Of a stretch of DNA of 64,000 nucleotides, positions 38,147 through 51,500 are shown piece after piece. The stretch comes from Streptosporangium album. GTDB taxonomy: Bacteria > Actinomycetota > Actinomycetes > Streptosporangiales > Streptosporangiaceae. Location of the stretch: contig NZ_JACHJU010000004.1 of assembly GCF_014203795.1 (NCBI RefSeq), forward strand, positions 1 to 64,000, given 5' to 3'. The notes beneath the pieces were generated by a model. The model had not been told where the DNA came from, ran no database searches, and was given only the letters and a program-made list of their open reading frames with translations. The translations under genes and the position numbers were made by a program. The number at the start of each line of letters is the position of its first letter. Position 1 is the stretch's first letter.

Positions 38147-39565
38147 TCAGGGTTGTGACAGCGGGATGACCTCACGGAACTTGCCGCTGGCGGACAACTG
38201 AGGCGGTTCGTCCGCCCGTTCGAGCGTGATGTCGCCGGCCTCGTGCTCTGTGAGCAACTGGGTGAGCTCGGCCCGCACCGCCTTCCACACGTGGTCGGCA
38301 TCGGCGTCGGCCGCCGCCGTCAGGCGCACCCGCAGGTTCGTGGGCGTGGTCTGGACGATCTGGAACTGCTCGATCCCGCCACCGGGAACGTGGTCCACCA
38401 GCGCGCCGATGGCCATCGGCGCGATGCTGACCGGCTCGCCCCGGCCGCCGGGGAAGGTGAGCACGTCGGCGGTACGGCCCTGCACCCTGACCGCAGGCCG
38501 CGGGTCCCCGCACGGACAGGGGTCGGGGCGGACCACGACGCTGTCGCCCAGGTCGTAGCGGAGTATCGGCTGGACCCGGTTGGCGAGGTTGCTCAGCAGC
38601 ACGGTGTGCGACGGCTCGCCCGGCGGGGTGGGCCGGTAATCGGCGTCGACGGGCTCCAGCACTGCCCAGTCGCTGTTGACGTGGTACCAGCCGTGGCCGC
38701 AGCCGTACGAGAGGAAGCCGCACTCCGTCGTGGAGTACGTTACGGCGATCCCGGCGTCGAAGGCGTCGCCGAACCGGCTGACGTCCTCTGTCGTCACGGT
38801 CTCGCCCGCGGCGAAGACCACCGCAGGCCTGATCCGCAGGCGGCCCTTCTCCTGCTGGCCGGCGAGCAGCGAGAGCACGCTCGGCGAGCTCATGATCATC
38901 GCCGGGCTGTACGCGTTGAGCTCGGCAACCAGTTCGGGCAGCGGCCGGTAGATCGAGATGATCCGCAGCAACCGGCCGGTCAGCTTCCGTTTCTGGAACC
39001 GGAGCGCCAGGGCCAGGCTGAGCCCGTGGCCGTTGGGCGCGCAGATCATCGCCATCCGCCCGCGCCGGGCCAGGATCCGCATGAGGACGCCGAGGTTCAT
39101 CCCTGAACTGGTGAGCGAGCCGAGGGCGACGTTCACCGCCATGTTGCGGTCGTCCAGCAGGAAGTACCCGAGCACGCCCGTGGTGCCGGAGGTGTGGGCG
39201 ACCATGTACTTGCCGAGGAACCGCTCGCCCACGAGCCCCGGGTCGTCCACGAACGTCTGGACCTGCTCGAACGTCACCTCGCGATCGGTGACCCAGTCGT
39301 CGAAGCGGTCCATCAGCGCCTGTTTGGTGGTGATCGGCAGCATCGCCGGATCGTCGACCCTGTCCGGCAGATCCCGGTAGAGCTCGCGGAAGTACGGCGA
39401 GGCGGCGCGCGCGAAGGTCACCATCTCAGCCAGATTGGCGCGCTGCCGTTCCTGGATGGCCGCTGGGCCGAGTTCGTGGGCGCGTCTGGAGTCGCGCCTG
39501 AGCTGACGGATGTCTTCGCCCATGATCGTCTGGTCCTGTCTCTGATGAGCGGGGGTGCATGTCAT
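38147..39565 (-). CDS. PaaK-like adenylate-forming enzyme (phenylacetate-CoA ligase family)
   Basis: A 472-residue member of the PaaK/coenzyme F390 synthetase branch of adenylating enzymes. It is expected to activate a carboxylic acid as acyl-AMP and transfer it to CoA or a carrier thiol. Visible motifs are the nucleotide loop AHTSGTTG at residues 123-130, an A5-like YSTTECG, LRYDLGD near the hinge, a Cys-rich CPCG as in PaaK proteins, and a C-terminal SGKFRE whose Lys is the likely catalytic one. The substrate cannot be read from sequence. The start ATG at 39565 overlaps the stop of PKS C as ATGA and has GGAG 4 nt upstream, so translation is coupled to the PKS. Possible roles are starter activation, acylation of the sugar or macrolide, or release of a stalled chain. 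No homologous step is known to me in the classical polyene pathways. An alternative start is the ATG at 39523. Confidence 0.9.
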   Translation of the reverse strand: MTCTPAHQRQDQTIMGEDIRQLRRDSRRAHELGPAAIQERQRANLAEMVTFARAASPYFRELYRDLPDRVDDPAMLPITTKQALMDRFDDWVTDREVTFEQVQTFVDDPGLVGERFLGKYMVAHTSGTTGVLGYFLLDDRNMAVNVALGSLTSSGMNLGVLMRILARRGRMAMICAPNGHGLSLALALRFQKRKLTGRLLRIISIYRPLPELVAELNAYSPAMIMSSPSVLSLLAGQQEKGRLRIRPAVVFAAGETVTTEDVSRFGDAFDAGIAVTYSTTECGFLSYGCGHGWYHVNSDWAVLEPVDADYRPTPPGEPSHTVLLSNLANRVQPILRYDLGDSVVVRPDPCPCGDPRPAVRVQGRTADVLTFPGGRGEPVSIAPMAIGALVDHVPGGGIEQFQIVQTTPTNLRVRLTAAADADADHVWKAVRAELTQLLTEHEAGDITLERADEPPQLSASGKFREVIPLSQP

Positions 39566-42500
39566 GAAGCTCCGCCGTCGAGGGCCGCCCGCACGAGCTC
39601 GTCGAGCCCCATCGAGTCGATCGCGTCATCGGCGTCGTCCCCGGCGGGGGCTGCCTGGTCGCCGCCGGACAGGTGCAGCAGCGCGTCGAGCACGCCGATC
39701 TCCCTGAGCCTGGCCATGGACAGCGACGCGAACAGCGCCCGTACCCGGGCCTCCTCCTCGTCGACGATCGCGGCCCCCTCCGTGTCCGGCAGGAGTCGCG
39801 CGATCACGTGAGCGGCGAGGGCCTCAGGGGTCGGGTAGTCGAAGATGAGCGTGGACGGCAGCTTCAGCCCCGTCGCCGCCGTGAGCCGGTTGCGCAGCTC
39901 GATCGCCCCGAGGGAGTCGAATCCGAGGTCGCGGAACGGCTGGTCGGCGTCGATCGTCTCGCGGCCTGCGTGCCCGAGTACCATCGCGATCTGGCCGAGC
40001 AGCAGGTCGATCACCACGCCCCGCCGTTCCGCGCCGGGGAGGGCGGCCAGCCTGTTCCGCAGCGCGGACACCGGCTGCGTGTCGTCCGCCGCCGTCCCGT
40101 ACCGCTCGGTCAGTTCCCGGTAGCGGGGCAGCTCGCGCAGCAGCGGGCTGGGACGGCCGACGGTATACGAGCGGACGAACCGCTCGTGGTCGATGTCGGC
40201 GACCACACTGGCAGGTTCGCCTCCCGCGACGAGACCGCCCAGCGCGGCGACGGCGAGCCCGGGGTCCATCGGGCGCACGCCCATGCGGCGGGACGCCTCC
40301 TGCGCCGCGGCCGCGTCCGCCATGCCGCTGCCCGCCCAGGGCCCCCAGGCCACCGAGGTGGCCGCGAGCCCGCGATCGCGGCGCCAGCCGGCCAGCGCGT
40401 CGAGCACCGCGTTGGCCGCGGCGTAGTTGCCCTGGCCGAGGCTGCCGAGCGTGCCCGTGGCGGACGAGAACAGCACGAACGCCGGCAGGTCCAGATCCCG
40501 GGTCAGCTCGTCCAGCAGGAACGCCGAGGTCACCTTGGCGCGGAACACGGTCTCCAACCTGTCCTGAGTCAGCCCGTCCACCACGCCGTCGTCGACCACG
40601 CCCGCGGCGTGCACCACCGCGGTGAGCGGGTGCTCCGCCGGGATGCCGCCCAGCAGGGCGGCCAGCGCGTCCCGGTCGGCCGTATCGCATGCGGCCACGG
40701 TCACCCGGGTGCCCAGTCCCTCCAGCTCGTGGCGCAGCTCGGCGGCGCCCGGGGCGTCCGGGCCACGCCTGCTGACCAGCAGCAGGTGCTCGACGCCGGT
40801 CCCGGCCAGCCACCGGGCCACGTGCCCGCCGAGCGCGCCCGTGCCACCGGTGATCAGCACGGTTCCGTACGGCTTCCAGTCGCCCGACGGTCCGGCGTGG
40901 GCCCGCACCAGCCGCCTGACGTACGTGCCCGTGACCCTGACGGCGGCCTGGTCCTCGCCTGCCGCGCCTGACAGCAGGCTCGCCAGCCGTCGTACCGCTG
41001 CCCGGTCGACGCTGTCGGGCAGGTCGATCAGGCCGCCCCACCGCTGCGGCTGCTCCAGCGCGGCGACCAGACCGAGCCCCCACACGGCGGCCTGCGCCGG
41101 GCTTCGCACCGCATCGCCTGGACCGGCCGCGACCGCACCGCTGGTGAGGCACCACAGCGGCGCGTCCACACCGGCATCGCCTAGGGCCTGGAGGAGCAGC
41201 GTGGTCATCACCAGCCCCTCGGGAACGTCCGCGGCTTCGGAAGGCGTTCGCAGGGACAACAACGACACGACCCCGGCGTACGGCCCGGCATGCGCGCGGA
41301 GCCGCTCGGCCAGCGCGACCCGGTCCTCCGGTGTGGCGGTCAGGTCAGGCACCTCCAAGCGCACGACCTCGGCTCCTAAGAGCCCGAGCGCGTCCGGCAC
41401 CGCATCGGTCCAGGCGCCTGCCGCCTGTCGCGCGGGAAGCACCACCAGCCAGGGGCCGCTCGCGCGCCGGCCGGGCGGCTCCCCGATGAGCGGCTGCCAG
41501 GTGATCCGGTACCGCCAGGCGTCGATGGCGGATCCGTGATCCTGCCGCCCTGCCGTACGCACCGGCTCCGGCCAGAAGCGCTCGTGCTGAAAGGCGTACG
41601 TCGGCAGGTCCACGAACCCGGCCCCGGTCCCGGAGAACACAGCAGCCCAATCGGGGCTCAATCCACCCACGTGCAACCGGGCGAGTGCGGTGACGACGGC
41701 CTCGCGCTCATCGCGGTCCCTGCGCAGCAGGGGCACCAGCTCGACCTCGGCCTCCGGCGGGAGCATGTCGCCCGCCATCGCCGTCAGCGTGCCGTCGGGG
41801 CCGATCTCCACGTACCTGGTCACCCCGGCCTCGTGCGCCGCCCTGATCCCGTCGGCGAACCGGACGGTCCCGCGCACGTGCTCCACCCAGTAGTCCGGCG
41901 AGCACAGCTCGTCGGTGGCGAGTCCGCCGGTCACGTTCGAGATCACGGGGATACGCGGCGGCGCGTAGGTCAGCCGTTTCGCGACCGCCCGGAAGTCCTC
42001 CAGCATCGGCTCCATGAGCGGTGAATGGAACGCGTGCGAGACGCGCAGCCGCCGTGTCTTGCGCCCGCGCTCCTCCAGCACGCCCGCCACGTCGAGCACG
42101 GCGCGCTCCGCTCCCGCGATCACCACCGCCTCAGGCCCGTTGACCGCGGCGAGGGAGACCTCGTGCCCGTCAAGGAGCGGCAGGACCTCCTCCTCGGTGG
42201 CCTGGATGGCCACCATCGCGCCACCGGCGGGGAGCCGCTGCATGAGCGTGGCCCTGGCCGCCACCAGGGCGCACGCGTCCTCGAGCGACAGCACGCCCGC
42301 CACGTGCGCCGCGGCCAGCTCGCCGACCGAGTGCCCCGCCAGCACGTCAGGGGTGAGCTGCCACGATTCGAGCAGGCGGAACAGCGCCACCTCGACCGCG
42401 AACAGCGCCGGCTGGGTCCATCCCGTCTGGTCGAGCAGCACGGCCTCCTGCGTGTCCGCCGCGGCGAAGAGGATCTCCCGCAGCGGCCGGTCCAGCCGGA

Positions 42501-45500
42501 CGTCCAGGTGCGCCAGCACGGCGTCGAGCGCGTCGGCGAAGACGGGGAAGCGCTCGTACAGCTCGCGGCCCATCCCCGCCCGCTGGGCGCCCTGGCCGGT
42601 GAACAGGAACGCCGTCCTGCCCGCCCGTCCCACCCGGCCCTCGATCACGTGAGGCGCCGGGCTGCCGTCCGCGACCGCAGTCAGGCCGTCCAGGAGCTCC
42701 TCACGGCTCGCGGCCAGGACGGCGAGGCGCCGCCGGAAGCTCGACCGGGTCGTGGCCAGGGAGAGCGCGAGCTCGGCCAAGCCGATCTCGGAGTGGTCGG
42801 CAAGGTGGTCCAGCAGGCGCCGCGCCTGCGCCCGCACCGCCGTCGGGGTCTTGGCCGACAGCGGCACAGGAAGCAGGCCGGGGCGCACAACGGCCGGATC
42901 GACGCTCGCCTCGGTGGGAGGCGGCTCCTCGATGATCACATGGGAGTTGGTCCCGGTGGCGCCGAAGGACGAGATCGCGGCACGGCGCGGGCGCCCGGCG
43001 GCGGGCCACGGCCTGGCCTCGGTCAGCAGCTCCACCGCACCCGCCGACCAGTCCACATGCGCCGACGGCGCGTCCACGTGCAGCGTCTTCGGCGCGATGC
43101 CGTGCCTCATCGCCATGACCATCTTGATCACTCCGGCGACTCCCGCCGCCGCCTGCGTGTGGCCGATGTTGGACTTGACCGATCCGAGCAGCACCGGCCG
43201 CTCGCGGTGCCTGCCGTACGTCTCCAGCAGGGCCTGGGCCTCGATCGGGTCGCCCAGTTTCGTACCGGTGCCGTGTGCCTCCACCACGTCCACGTCGGAG
43301 GAGGCGAGCCCGGCGTCGGCGAGTGCCCGGCGGATCACCCGCCGCTGGGAGGGGCCGCTCGGCGCGGTGAATCCGTTGGACGCGCCGTCCTGGTTGACGG
43401 CGGAACCGCGCAGGATCGCGAGCACGCGATGGCCGTTGCGCCTGGCGTCGGAGAGCCGTTCGACCACGAGCATGCCGACACCCTCCGCCCAGCCGGTGCC
43501 GTCGGCGGCGTCGGAGAACGCCTTGCACCGGCCGTCAGGGGACAGTGCACCCAGCTCCCCGAACTCGATGAAGCCCACCGGGGTGGACATCACGGTCACG
43601 CCACCCGCCAGGGCCAGCGAGCACTCGCCCGAGCGCAGCGCCTGGGCCGCCAGATGCAGCGCCACCAGAGACGAGGAGCAGGCGGTGTCCACAGTCACCG
43701 CAGGACCCACCAGGCCGAAGGCGTACGACACGCGGCCGGAGATCACGCTGGCCGCCTGGGCCGTCTGCGCGTGGCCGAGATGATCGCGAGGTGGCTGGTA
43801 GTCGCCGCCGGTGGCGCCGACGTAGACGCCGACCTCGTCGCCCCGCAGGCCGGCGGGGTCGACACCGGCGCGTTCCAGTGCCTCCCAGACCGCCTCCAGG
43901 ACCAGCCGCTGCTGGGGATCCATCACCATCGCCTCGCGCGGCGAGATGCCGAAGAACCCCGGGTCGAAGTCGGCGACGTCGTAGAGGAAGCCGCCCTCGG
44001 CGGCCGCGCTGCGGCCACGTCCGTCGGGACCGCCCTGGGCCAGGACGGCGAGATCCCAGCCCCGGCCCGTGGGGAACGGGCCGACCGCGTCCGCCTCGTC
44101 CCCGACCAGCCGCCACAGGTCCTCTGGCGAGCGCACCCCGCCGGGGAACCGGCAGCTCATGCCGACGATGACGATCGAGTCGTCGATGGGCACGGCCGGG
44201 CGCGTGCCGGTGTCCTCGCCCGGCTCCACCTCACCGAGCAGCTGTCCCACCAGGTGCCCGGCAAGGTCCTCCGGTGTCGGGTGATCGAACACGAGCGTGG
44301 CGGGCAGGGCGAGCCCGGTCGCGGCCTTGAGCTGGTTGCGCAGGTCGACCGCGGTGAGCGAGTCGAAGCCGAACTCGCGGAAGGCCCGGCCGGCGTCGAC
44401 GGCGGCTCCGTCCGCGTGCCCGAGTACGGCGGCGGCCTTGGCCGTCACCAGGTCGAGGACGAGCCGGGTCCGCTCGGCCGCGGGCAGCCCCAGCAGGCGT
44501 TCCCTGAGCGCGGGCTCGCCGTCGTGAACCTCGTCGGCCACCTTGGCCTGCGGGATCTCGTCCAGCAGCGGCGTCGGACGCAGCGCGAGGAAGGCCGGGG
44601 CGAACAGCTCCCATGCCACGTCGGCGACCGTCATCGCGCTCTCTCCGCCGGCGACGACCCGGCCCAGGGCGCCCAGTGCGAGCTCGGGTGCCAGAGCGGG
44701 CAGGCCGTTCAGTCTCAAGTGCCTGTCCATGCCATCGCCTCCGGCCACGCCGCCGTCCGCCCATGCCGACCACGACACGGCGATCCCGGTCAGGCCTCTG
44801 GAGCGACGTGCTTCGATCAGGGCGTCCCTGACCGCCTCTGCGGCAGCGGACGCGGCGCGTCCGGCGACACCCCACACCCCGGCCACCGAGCAGAACAGGA
44901 CGAACGCATCCAGCTCCCGGTCGTGCAGCAAGGCATCCAGGTTGGCCGCTCCGGCGACGTGGTCCGTGACGGCCACGGTCAGGTCCGCCGGCTCGGTGCC
45001 GTCCAGAGTGGCGGGGGCGGCCGGTTCGTCGGCGTAGATCACCGCGTCCGGTGGGAACTCCGCCAGGACGGCCGCCAGCGCCTCCCGGTCCGCCGGGTCG
45101 CAGTACCTGACCGTCACTCGGGGGTCGGAGGGCTCGGCTGAACCGGGCCGCCCGGCCAGTACCACCCGCTCGGCGCCCGCGTCGGCCGCCCATCGGGCGA
45201 TGCGCTCCCCGGAGGCTCCGGTGTCCCCGGCGACCAGGACTGTGCCGCGAGGCCTCCAGGACCCGTCGCCGCCCGCCGCCGGTACGAGCCGCCGGCCGAA
45301 CACACCGGAGGCGCGCAGGGCGGCCTCGCTCTCGCCTCCGGCAAGCACACCGGCGAACCGGGCGATGACCCGCCGGTCGAGTGTCCCGGGCAGGTCGATC
45401 ATGCCGCCCCACCGTCCAGGATTCTCCAGCGCGGCGACCCGGCCAAGGCCCCAGACGGCGGCCTGCTCCGGATGCGGCGGCACGTCGGACCGGCCCACGG

Positions 45501-48500
45501 AGACCGCGCCTCGGGTGACACACCACAGAGGCGCGGCGACACCCGCGTCGCCCAGCGCCTGGAGAAGAGCCGCCGTCAACGCGACCCCGGCCAACTCCGC
45601 GCCGTCCGCCCGATTCCGACCCGGCAGACCGGCATCGTCCGTCCCGGCAAGCGCCAGCAGGGAGATCACACCGGCGAACGCCTCGTGTGCCCGCAGTTCC
45701 GCCAGCCGTACGGCCAGCGTCGCGCGGTCGGCACGCGTGACGTCCAGCCGCACCAACGCGTCGGAGCCGGCGAGTGCGGCGCCCACGATATCGAGCACCT
45801 CCGCCCCCTGCCCGGCGGGAACGGCCACCAGCCATCGCCCGGACGGACCGCCGGACGGCAGGCGGGCCAGGGGCTTCCACACCACCCGATAGCGCCACGA
45901 ATCCACGAGAGTGTGCTCGCGACGGGCACGGCGCCAGGACGACAGCGCGGGCACCAGCGCCGACAGCGAGTCCGCCTCCACCTCCAGCGTGGCCGCCACC
46001 GACTCCACGTCGGCCCGCTCGACCGCGGCCCAGAACTCCGCGTCCACCGGATCCGCCGCCTGGCCGCCGGCCACGGCTTCCGGCCAGAACCGCCGACGCT
46101 GGAAGGCGTATGTGGGCAGGTCGACGCGGCGCGCGCCGCATCCGGCGAAGAGGGGCCGCCAGTCGACCGCGAGCCCGTGGACCTGCAGCCGGACCAGCGC
46201 GTCCACGGCCGACGACTCCTCGCCGCGGTCCTTGCGCAGCAGCGGCACGACCAGCGTCCCCGCCTCGGTGCCGTCGCCCGCCAGGCAGTGCTGGGTCATC
46301 GCGGACAGTACGCCGTCCGGGCCGAGTTCGATGAACGTGCTCACGCCAGAGCCCCGCAGGGTGCGGACGCTGTCAGCGAAGCGAACTGCCTGCCGCGCGT
46401 GCTCGACCCAGTAGTCCGGCGAACAGAGCCGCTCGGCGACGGCGAGCTCGCCGGTCAGGCTGGATACGAACGGGATCGCGGGCGGCGAGAATCTGAGCCC
46501 GCGGATGGCCCGGCGGAACTCCTCCACCATGGGGTCCATCAGGGGTGAATGGAAGGCGTGGCTGACGGACAGCCGGGTGGCCTTGCGGCCCTCCGTCACG
46601 AACCGGGCGGCGATCTCGGTGACCGGTTCCTCGGCTCCGGCGATCACCACCGCAGAAGGCCCGTTGACCGCCGCGATCGAGAGCTCGCGGCCGTCGAGCA
46701 TCCGGAGCACCTCGTCCTCGGTGGCCTGTACGGAGACCATCGCTCCCCCCGCCGGCAGGGCCTGCATCAGGCGACCGCGGGCGGCGACCAGCGTGCACGC
46801 ATCGGCCAGCGTCAGCACCCCGGCGACGTGCGCCGCGGCGATCTCGCCGATCGAGTGCCCTGCCACCAGATCGGGCAGCAGCCCCCACGACTCCGCCAGG
46901 CGGAACAGGGCCACCTCGACGGCGAACAGCGCGGGCTGCGTCCACTGCGTCTGGTCGATCAGCTCCGCCTCGGGCGATCCGGTCTCGGCGAACAGGATCG
47001 TCCGCAGCGGGCGGTCCAGCTCGACGTCGAGCTGGGCGAGCACCGCGTCCAGCGCACGGGCGAACACCGGGAACCTGTCGTACAGCTCCCGGCCCATGCC
47101 GGGGCGCTGGGAGCCCTGCCCGGCGAACACCATCGCCGACAGGCCGCCGATCGGCGCGGCCTCACCCCGCGCGATCTCCGTCACGCCGTCGGCACCGGCC
47201 AGCAGCACCGCGCGGTGGCGGAACATGGACCTGCTCGTCAGCGAGTAGCCGACGTCAAGCGGGTCGAGGGCACGACCGGCGGTCACGACCCGCTCGACCT
47301 GGGCTCGCAGCGCCTCAGGGGTCCGTCCGGAGACCACCCACGGCACGACGGCCGCCTGCCTGCGCTCCCCGGCCTGCGACTCCTGGCCCCGCACTTCTGC
47401 GGGCGCCTCTTCGAGGATGACGTGGGCGTTGGTTCCGCTGATCCCGAAGGCGGAGACACCCGCCCGCAGCGGCCTGCCGTACCGCGCCCAATCCCTAGCC
47501 TCGGCCAGCGGCTCGACCGCCCCTGACGACCAGTCCACGTGCGACGACGGCACCTCGGCGTGCAACGTCCTGGGCAGCAGGCCGTGCCGCATGGCGAGGA
47601 CCATTTTGATCACACCGGCGACGCCCGCCGCCGCCTGCGTGTGGCCGAGGTTGGACTTGATCGACCCCAGCCACAGCGGGTGGTCCCGGTCCTGGCCGTA
47701 GGTCGCGAGCAGGGCCTGGGCCTCGATCGGGTCACCGAGAGCTGTGCCGGTGCCGTGGGCCTCGACCGCGTCGACCTCGGCCGGTGACAGCCCCGCTGCG
47801 GCCAGCGCCCGGCGGATCACCCGCTGCTGCGACGGGCCGTTCGGTGCGGTGAGTCCGTTGGACGCGCCGTCCTGGTTGATCGCCGACCCGCGCACGATGG
47901 CGAGAACCGGATGGCCGTTGCGCCGGGCGTCCGACAGGCGCTCGAGCACGAGCATGCCGACGCCTTCCGACCAGCCCGTGCCGTCCGCCGCGTCGGAGAA
48001 CGCCTTGCACCGCCCGTCGGGAGCCAGGCCGCCCTGGACACTGAACTCGACGAACGAGTCTGGGCTGGACATCACCGACACGCCGCCCGCGAGCGCCAGC
48101 GAGCATTCGCCGCCGCGCAGGGCTCGGGCGGCCCAGTGGAGAGCGACCAGGGAGGACGAGCACGCGGTGTCGACGGTGACGGCGGGGCCCTCAAGCCCCA
48201 GCGTGTAGGACAGCCGACCGGACATGACGCTCGCCGTGGTGCCGGTGGCCACATGTCCGCGCACGTCCTCGGCCGAGGACTTGAGCAGGCCGATGTAGTC
48301 CTGTCCGTTGGTGCCCACGAACACACCGGCGTCGCTGCCCCGCAGGCCCATGGGGTCGATGCCGGCCCGCTCCAGTGCCTCCCACGACACTTCGAGCACC
48401 AGGCGCTGCTGCGGGTCCATGGCCAGCGCCTCGCGCGGTGAGATCCCGAAGAACTCGGCGTCGAACTCGGTCGCGTCGCTGAGGAACCCGCCCACTGTGG

Positions 48501-51500
48501 TCGCCGACAGCCCGGCGGCAAGAGCCTTCAGGTCCCAGCCCCGGTCGCCGGGGAAGGCGGAGATGCCGTCCCCGCCGTCGGCCAGCATCCGCCACAGCTC
48601 CTCGGGAGAGCTCACGCCACCGGGGAACCGGCAGCTCATGCCGACGATCACGATGGGATCGCCGTCCTCGGCGGCAGCCCGTACGGCGGGCACCAGGGTC
48701 TCTCGCTCGCCGAACAGCTCGCCCAGGAGGAAGTCCGCCAGCACGCCCGGGTTGGGCTGGTCGAACAGCAGCGTCGTCGGCAGGGCCAGACCGGTGGCGG
48801 CGGCGAGCGCGTTGCGCAGCTCGACGGTGGTCAGCGAGTCGAAGCCCAGATCCTTGAACGGGCGGTCGGGTGCGATGCCGTCGGCGTCGTCGTGCCCGAG
48901 CACCGCGGCGACCATGCCGCGCAGCAGGTCGAGCACGGCCCTGCTCCGCTCCGATGGGGACAGACCGGCCAGCCGCCGGTGGAACGCGGGCTCTGCCGTA
49001 CCTGCTTGATCTGCCGCCCTGGCCAGCTCGGGAAGGTCACTGACCAGCCGGATCGCCCCGAAGACGCCCGCGAATCGGGTCCAGTCGACGTCGGCAACGG
49101 TCAGCGTCGTGTCGCCGTGCTCCATCGCCTGCCTCAGCGCGACGACCGCCAGGCCGGGAGGCAGAGGCTCAAGACCGGCCCGGCGCAGCCGGTTCGCCAC
49201 GGTGTCGTCCGCGGCCATGCCGGACCCGGCCCACGGTCCCCAGGCGATCGACGTCGCCGTGAGCCCACGGGCGCGGCGGTACTCCGCCAGCGCGTCGAGC
49301 ACGGCGTTCGCGGCGGCGTAGCCGGCCTGGCCGGGCGAGCCGAAGGTCGCGGACGTGGACGAGAACAGCACGAACGCCGACAGGTCCAGGTGCTCGGTGA
49401 GCTCGTGCAGGTTGAACGCGCCGACCGCTTTCGATCGCAGGACCGTGGAGAGCCGCTCGGGTGTGATGCCGTCCAGCACCCCGTCGTCGAGCATGCCCGC
49501 CGTGTGGAAGACCGCGGTCAGGGGCAGGTCCTGCGGGATCCCGGCGAGCATCGCGGTCAGGGCGTCGCGGTCGGCGACGTCGCAGGCCACGACGCTGACC
49601 CGGGCGCCGAGGGCGGTGAGCTCGTCCCGCAGCTCGGCCGCGCCGGGCGCATCGGGTCCACGGCGGCCGACCAGCAGCACGTGCGCGGCACCGCCGCGCG
49701 CCGCCCAGCGGGCGACCTGCGATCCGATGCCACCGGCGCCGCCCGTGATCAGGACGGTGCCGGCACCGAACAGCCCGGCCTGCGCAACGTCCGCGCGAAG
49801 CGGCGCGTGCACCAGGCGGCGGCCGAAAACCCCAGAGGAGCGTACGGCAAGCTGATCCTCGCCACCGGTCAGCGCATCGACCAGACGTGAGGTCGTGACC
49901 GAGTCCAGGTTCTCGGGCAGGTCGACGAGCCCGCCCCACAGGTGCGGCTGCTCCAGCGCCATGGACCGGCCGAGCCCCCACACGGCGGCCTGCACGGGCC
50001 TGGTGACCGGCTCGGAGCGTCCCACCGACACCGCGCCGCGGGTCACGCACCACAGGGGCGCCTGGGTCCCGGAGTCGCCGAGCACCTGAGCCAGCACGAC
50101 CGTCGCCGCCAATCCGGCGGGTACCCCGGGATGGTCGGCCAGCTCCCGCTCGTCCAGGGCCAGCAGCGACACGATCCCGGCTGGCTGCGGTCCGGCGGAG
50201 CACAACTCCCGGATCCGCGCGGCCAGCACTGCCCGATCGGGTTCGCCGACCTCGATCCGGTCGCCACCCAGCGCATCCGCCAGCGACGCCGCCCACGCCT
50301 CGCCCTCTGGCACCACCACAAGCAATCGGCCACGCGCGCCTGGTGAGGACGGCGGCAGCGGCTTCCAGACGGACCGGTACCGCCAGCCGTCCACGGCGGA
50401 GCGCTCCTTGCGGCGGCGACGCCACGAGGACAGCGCGGGAAGCACGGCCTCCAGTGTCTCGCCACCGACCCCCAAGTCCGCGGACAACGCCGTCACGTCG
50501 CCGCGCTCAACGGCGTCCCAGAAGCCCGCATCCGCAGCATCGGAGGCGGCGGGCACAGCCTTGGCGTCCGGCCAGAAACGCCGCCGCTGGAAGGCGTACG
50601 TCGGCAGGTCGACCGCCTCGGCGCCGGTGCCGTCGAAGAACTCCCGCCAGTCCACGGCGACGCCACGGACGTGCAGCCGGGCCACCGCGTCCGTGACGGC
50701 CCGCCGCTCGGCCCGGTCCCGGCGCACCAGCGGAATCGTCCGCACCTCGGGACGGTCGGCGAGGTATTCGGTGACGACGGCCGTGAGCACGGCGTCGGGG
50801 CCGAGTTCGAGGAAGGTGACGACGCCCTGCTCGGCCAGGGCGCGCACGCCGTCGCCGAAGCGGACGGGCCGCCTGATGTGCTCCACCCAGTACTCCGCCG
50901 AGCGGAGCAGATCGGCGTCCGCCTGTTCGCCGGTCAGGTTCGACACGATCGGGATCTGCGGGGGCGCGTACGACAGTCCGCTCGCGACCCGGTGGAAGTC
51001 GTCGAGCATGGCGTCCATCCGCGGCGAATGGAAGGCGTGGGAGACCTGGAGCCGCTTGGTCAGCCGCCCTTCCGCCGCGAAGTGCGCGGCGATCTCCAGG
51101 ACGTCGTCCTCCTCGCCTGACACGACCAGCGACACCGGGCTGTTGACCGCCGCGATCGAGACCCGCTCTTCGCGCCCGGCCAGCAGCGGGAGCACCTCCT
51201 CCTCACCGGCCTGGACGGCGAGCATCGCCCCGCCCGCGGGCAGCGCCTGCATCAGGCGGGCACGGGCGGCCACCAGGGCGCACGCGTCCGGCAGGGAAAG
51301 CACGCCCGCGACGTGCGCCGCGGCGATCTCCCCGACCGAATGTCCCATGAGGTGATCGGGCTTGACCCCCCAGGACTCCAGCAGGCGGAACCCGGCCACC
51401 TGGAAGGCGAACAGCGCCGGCTGCGTGTAACCGGTCTCGTCCAGCAGTACGGCGTCCGCCGTACCGGCTGGGGCGAACAGCACCTCCCGCAGCGGGCGGT

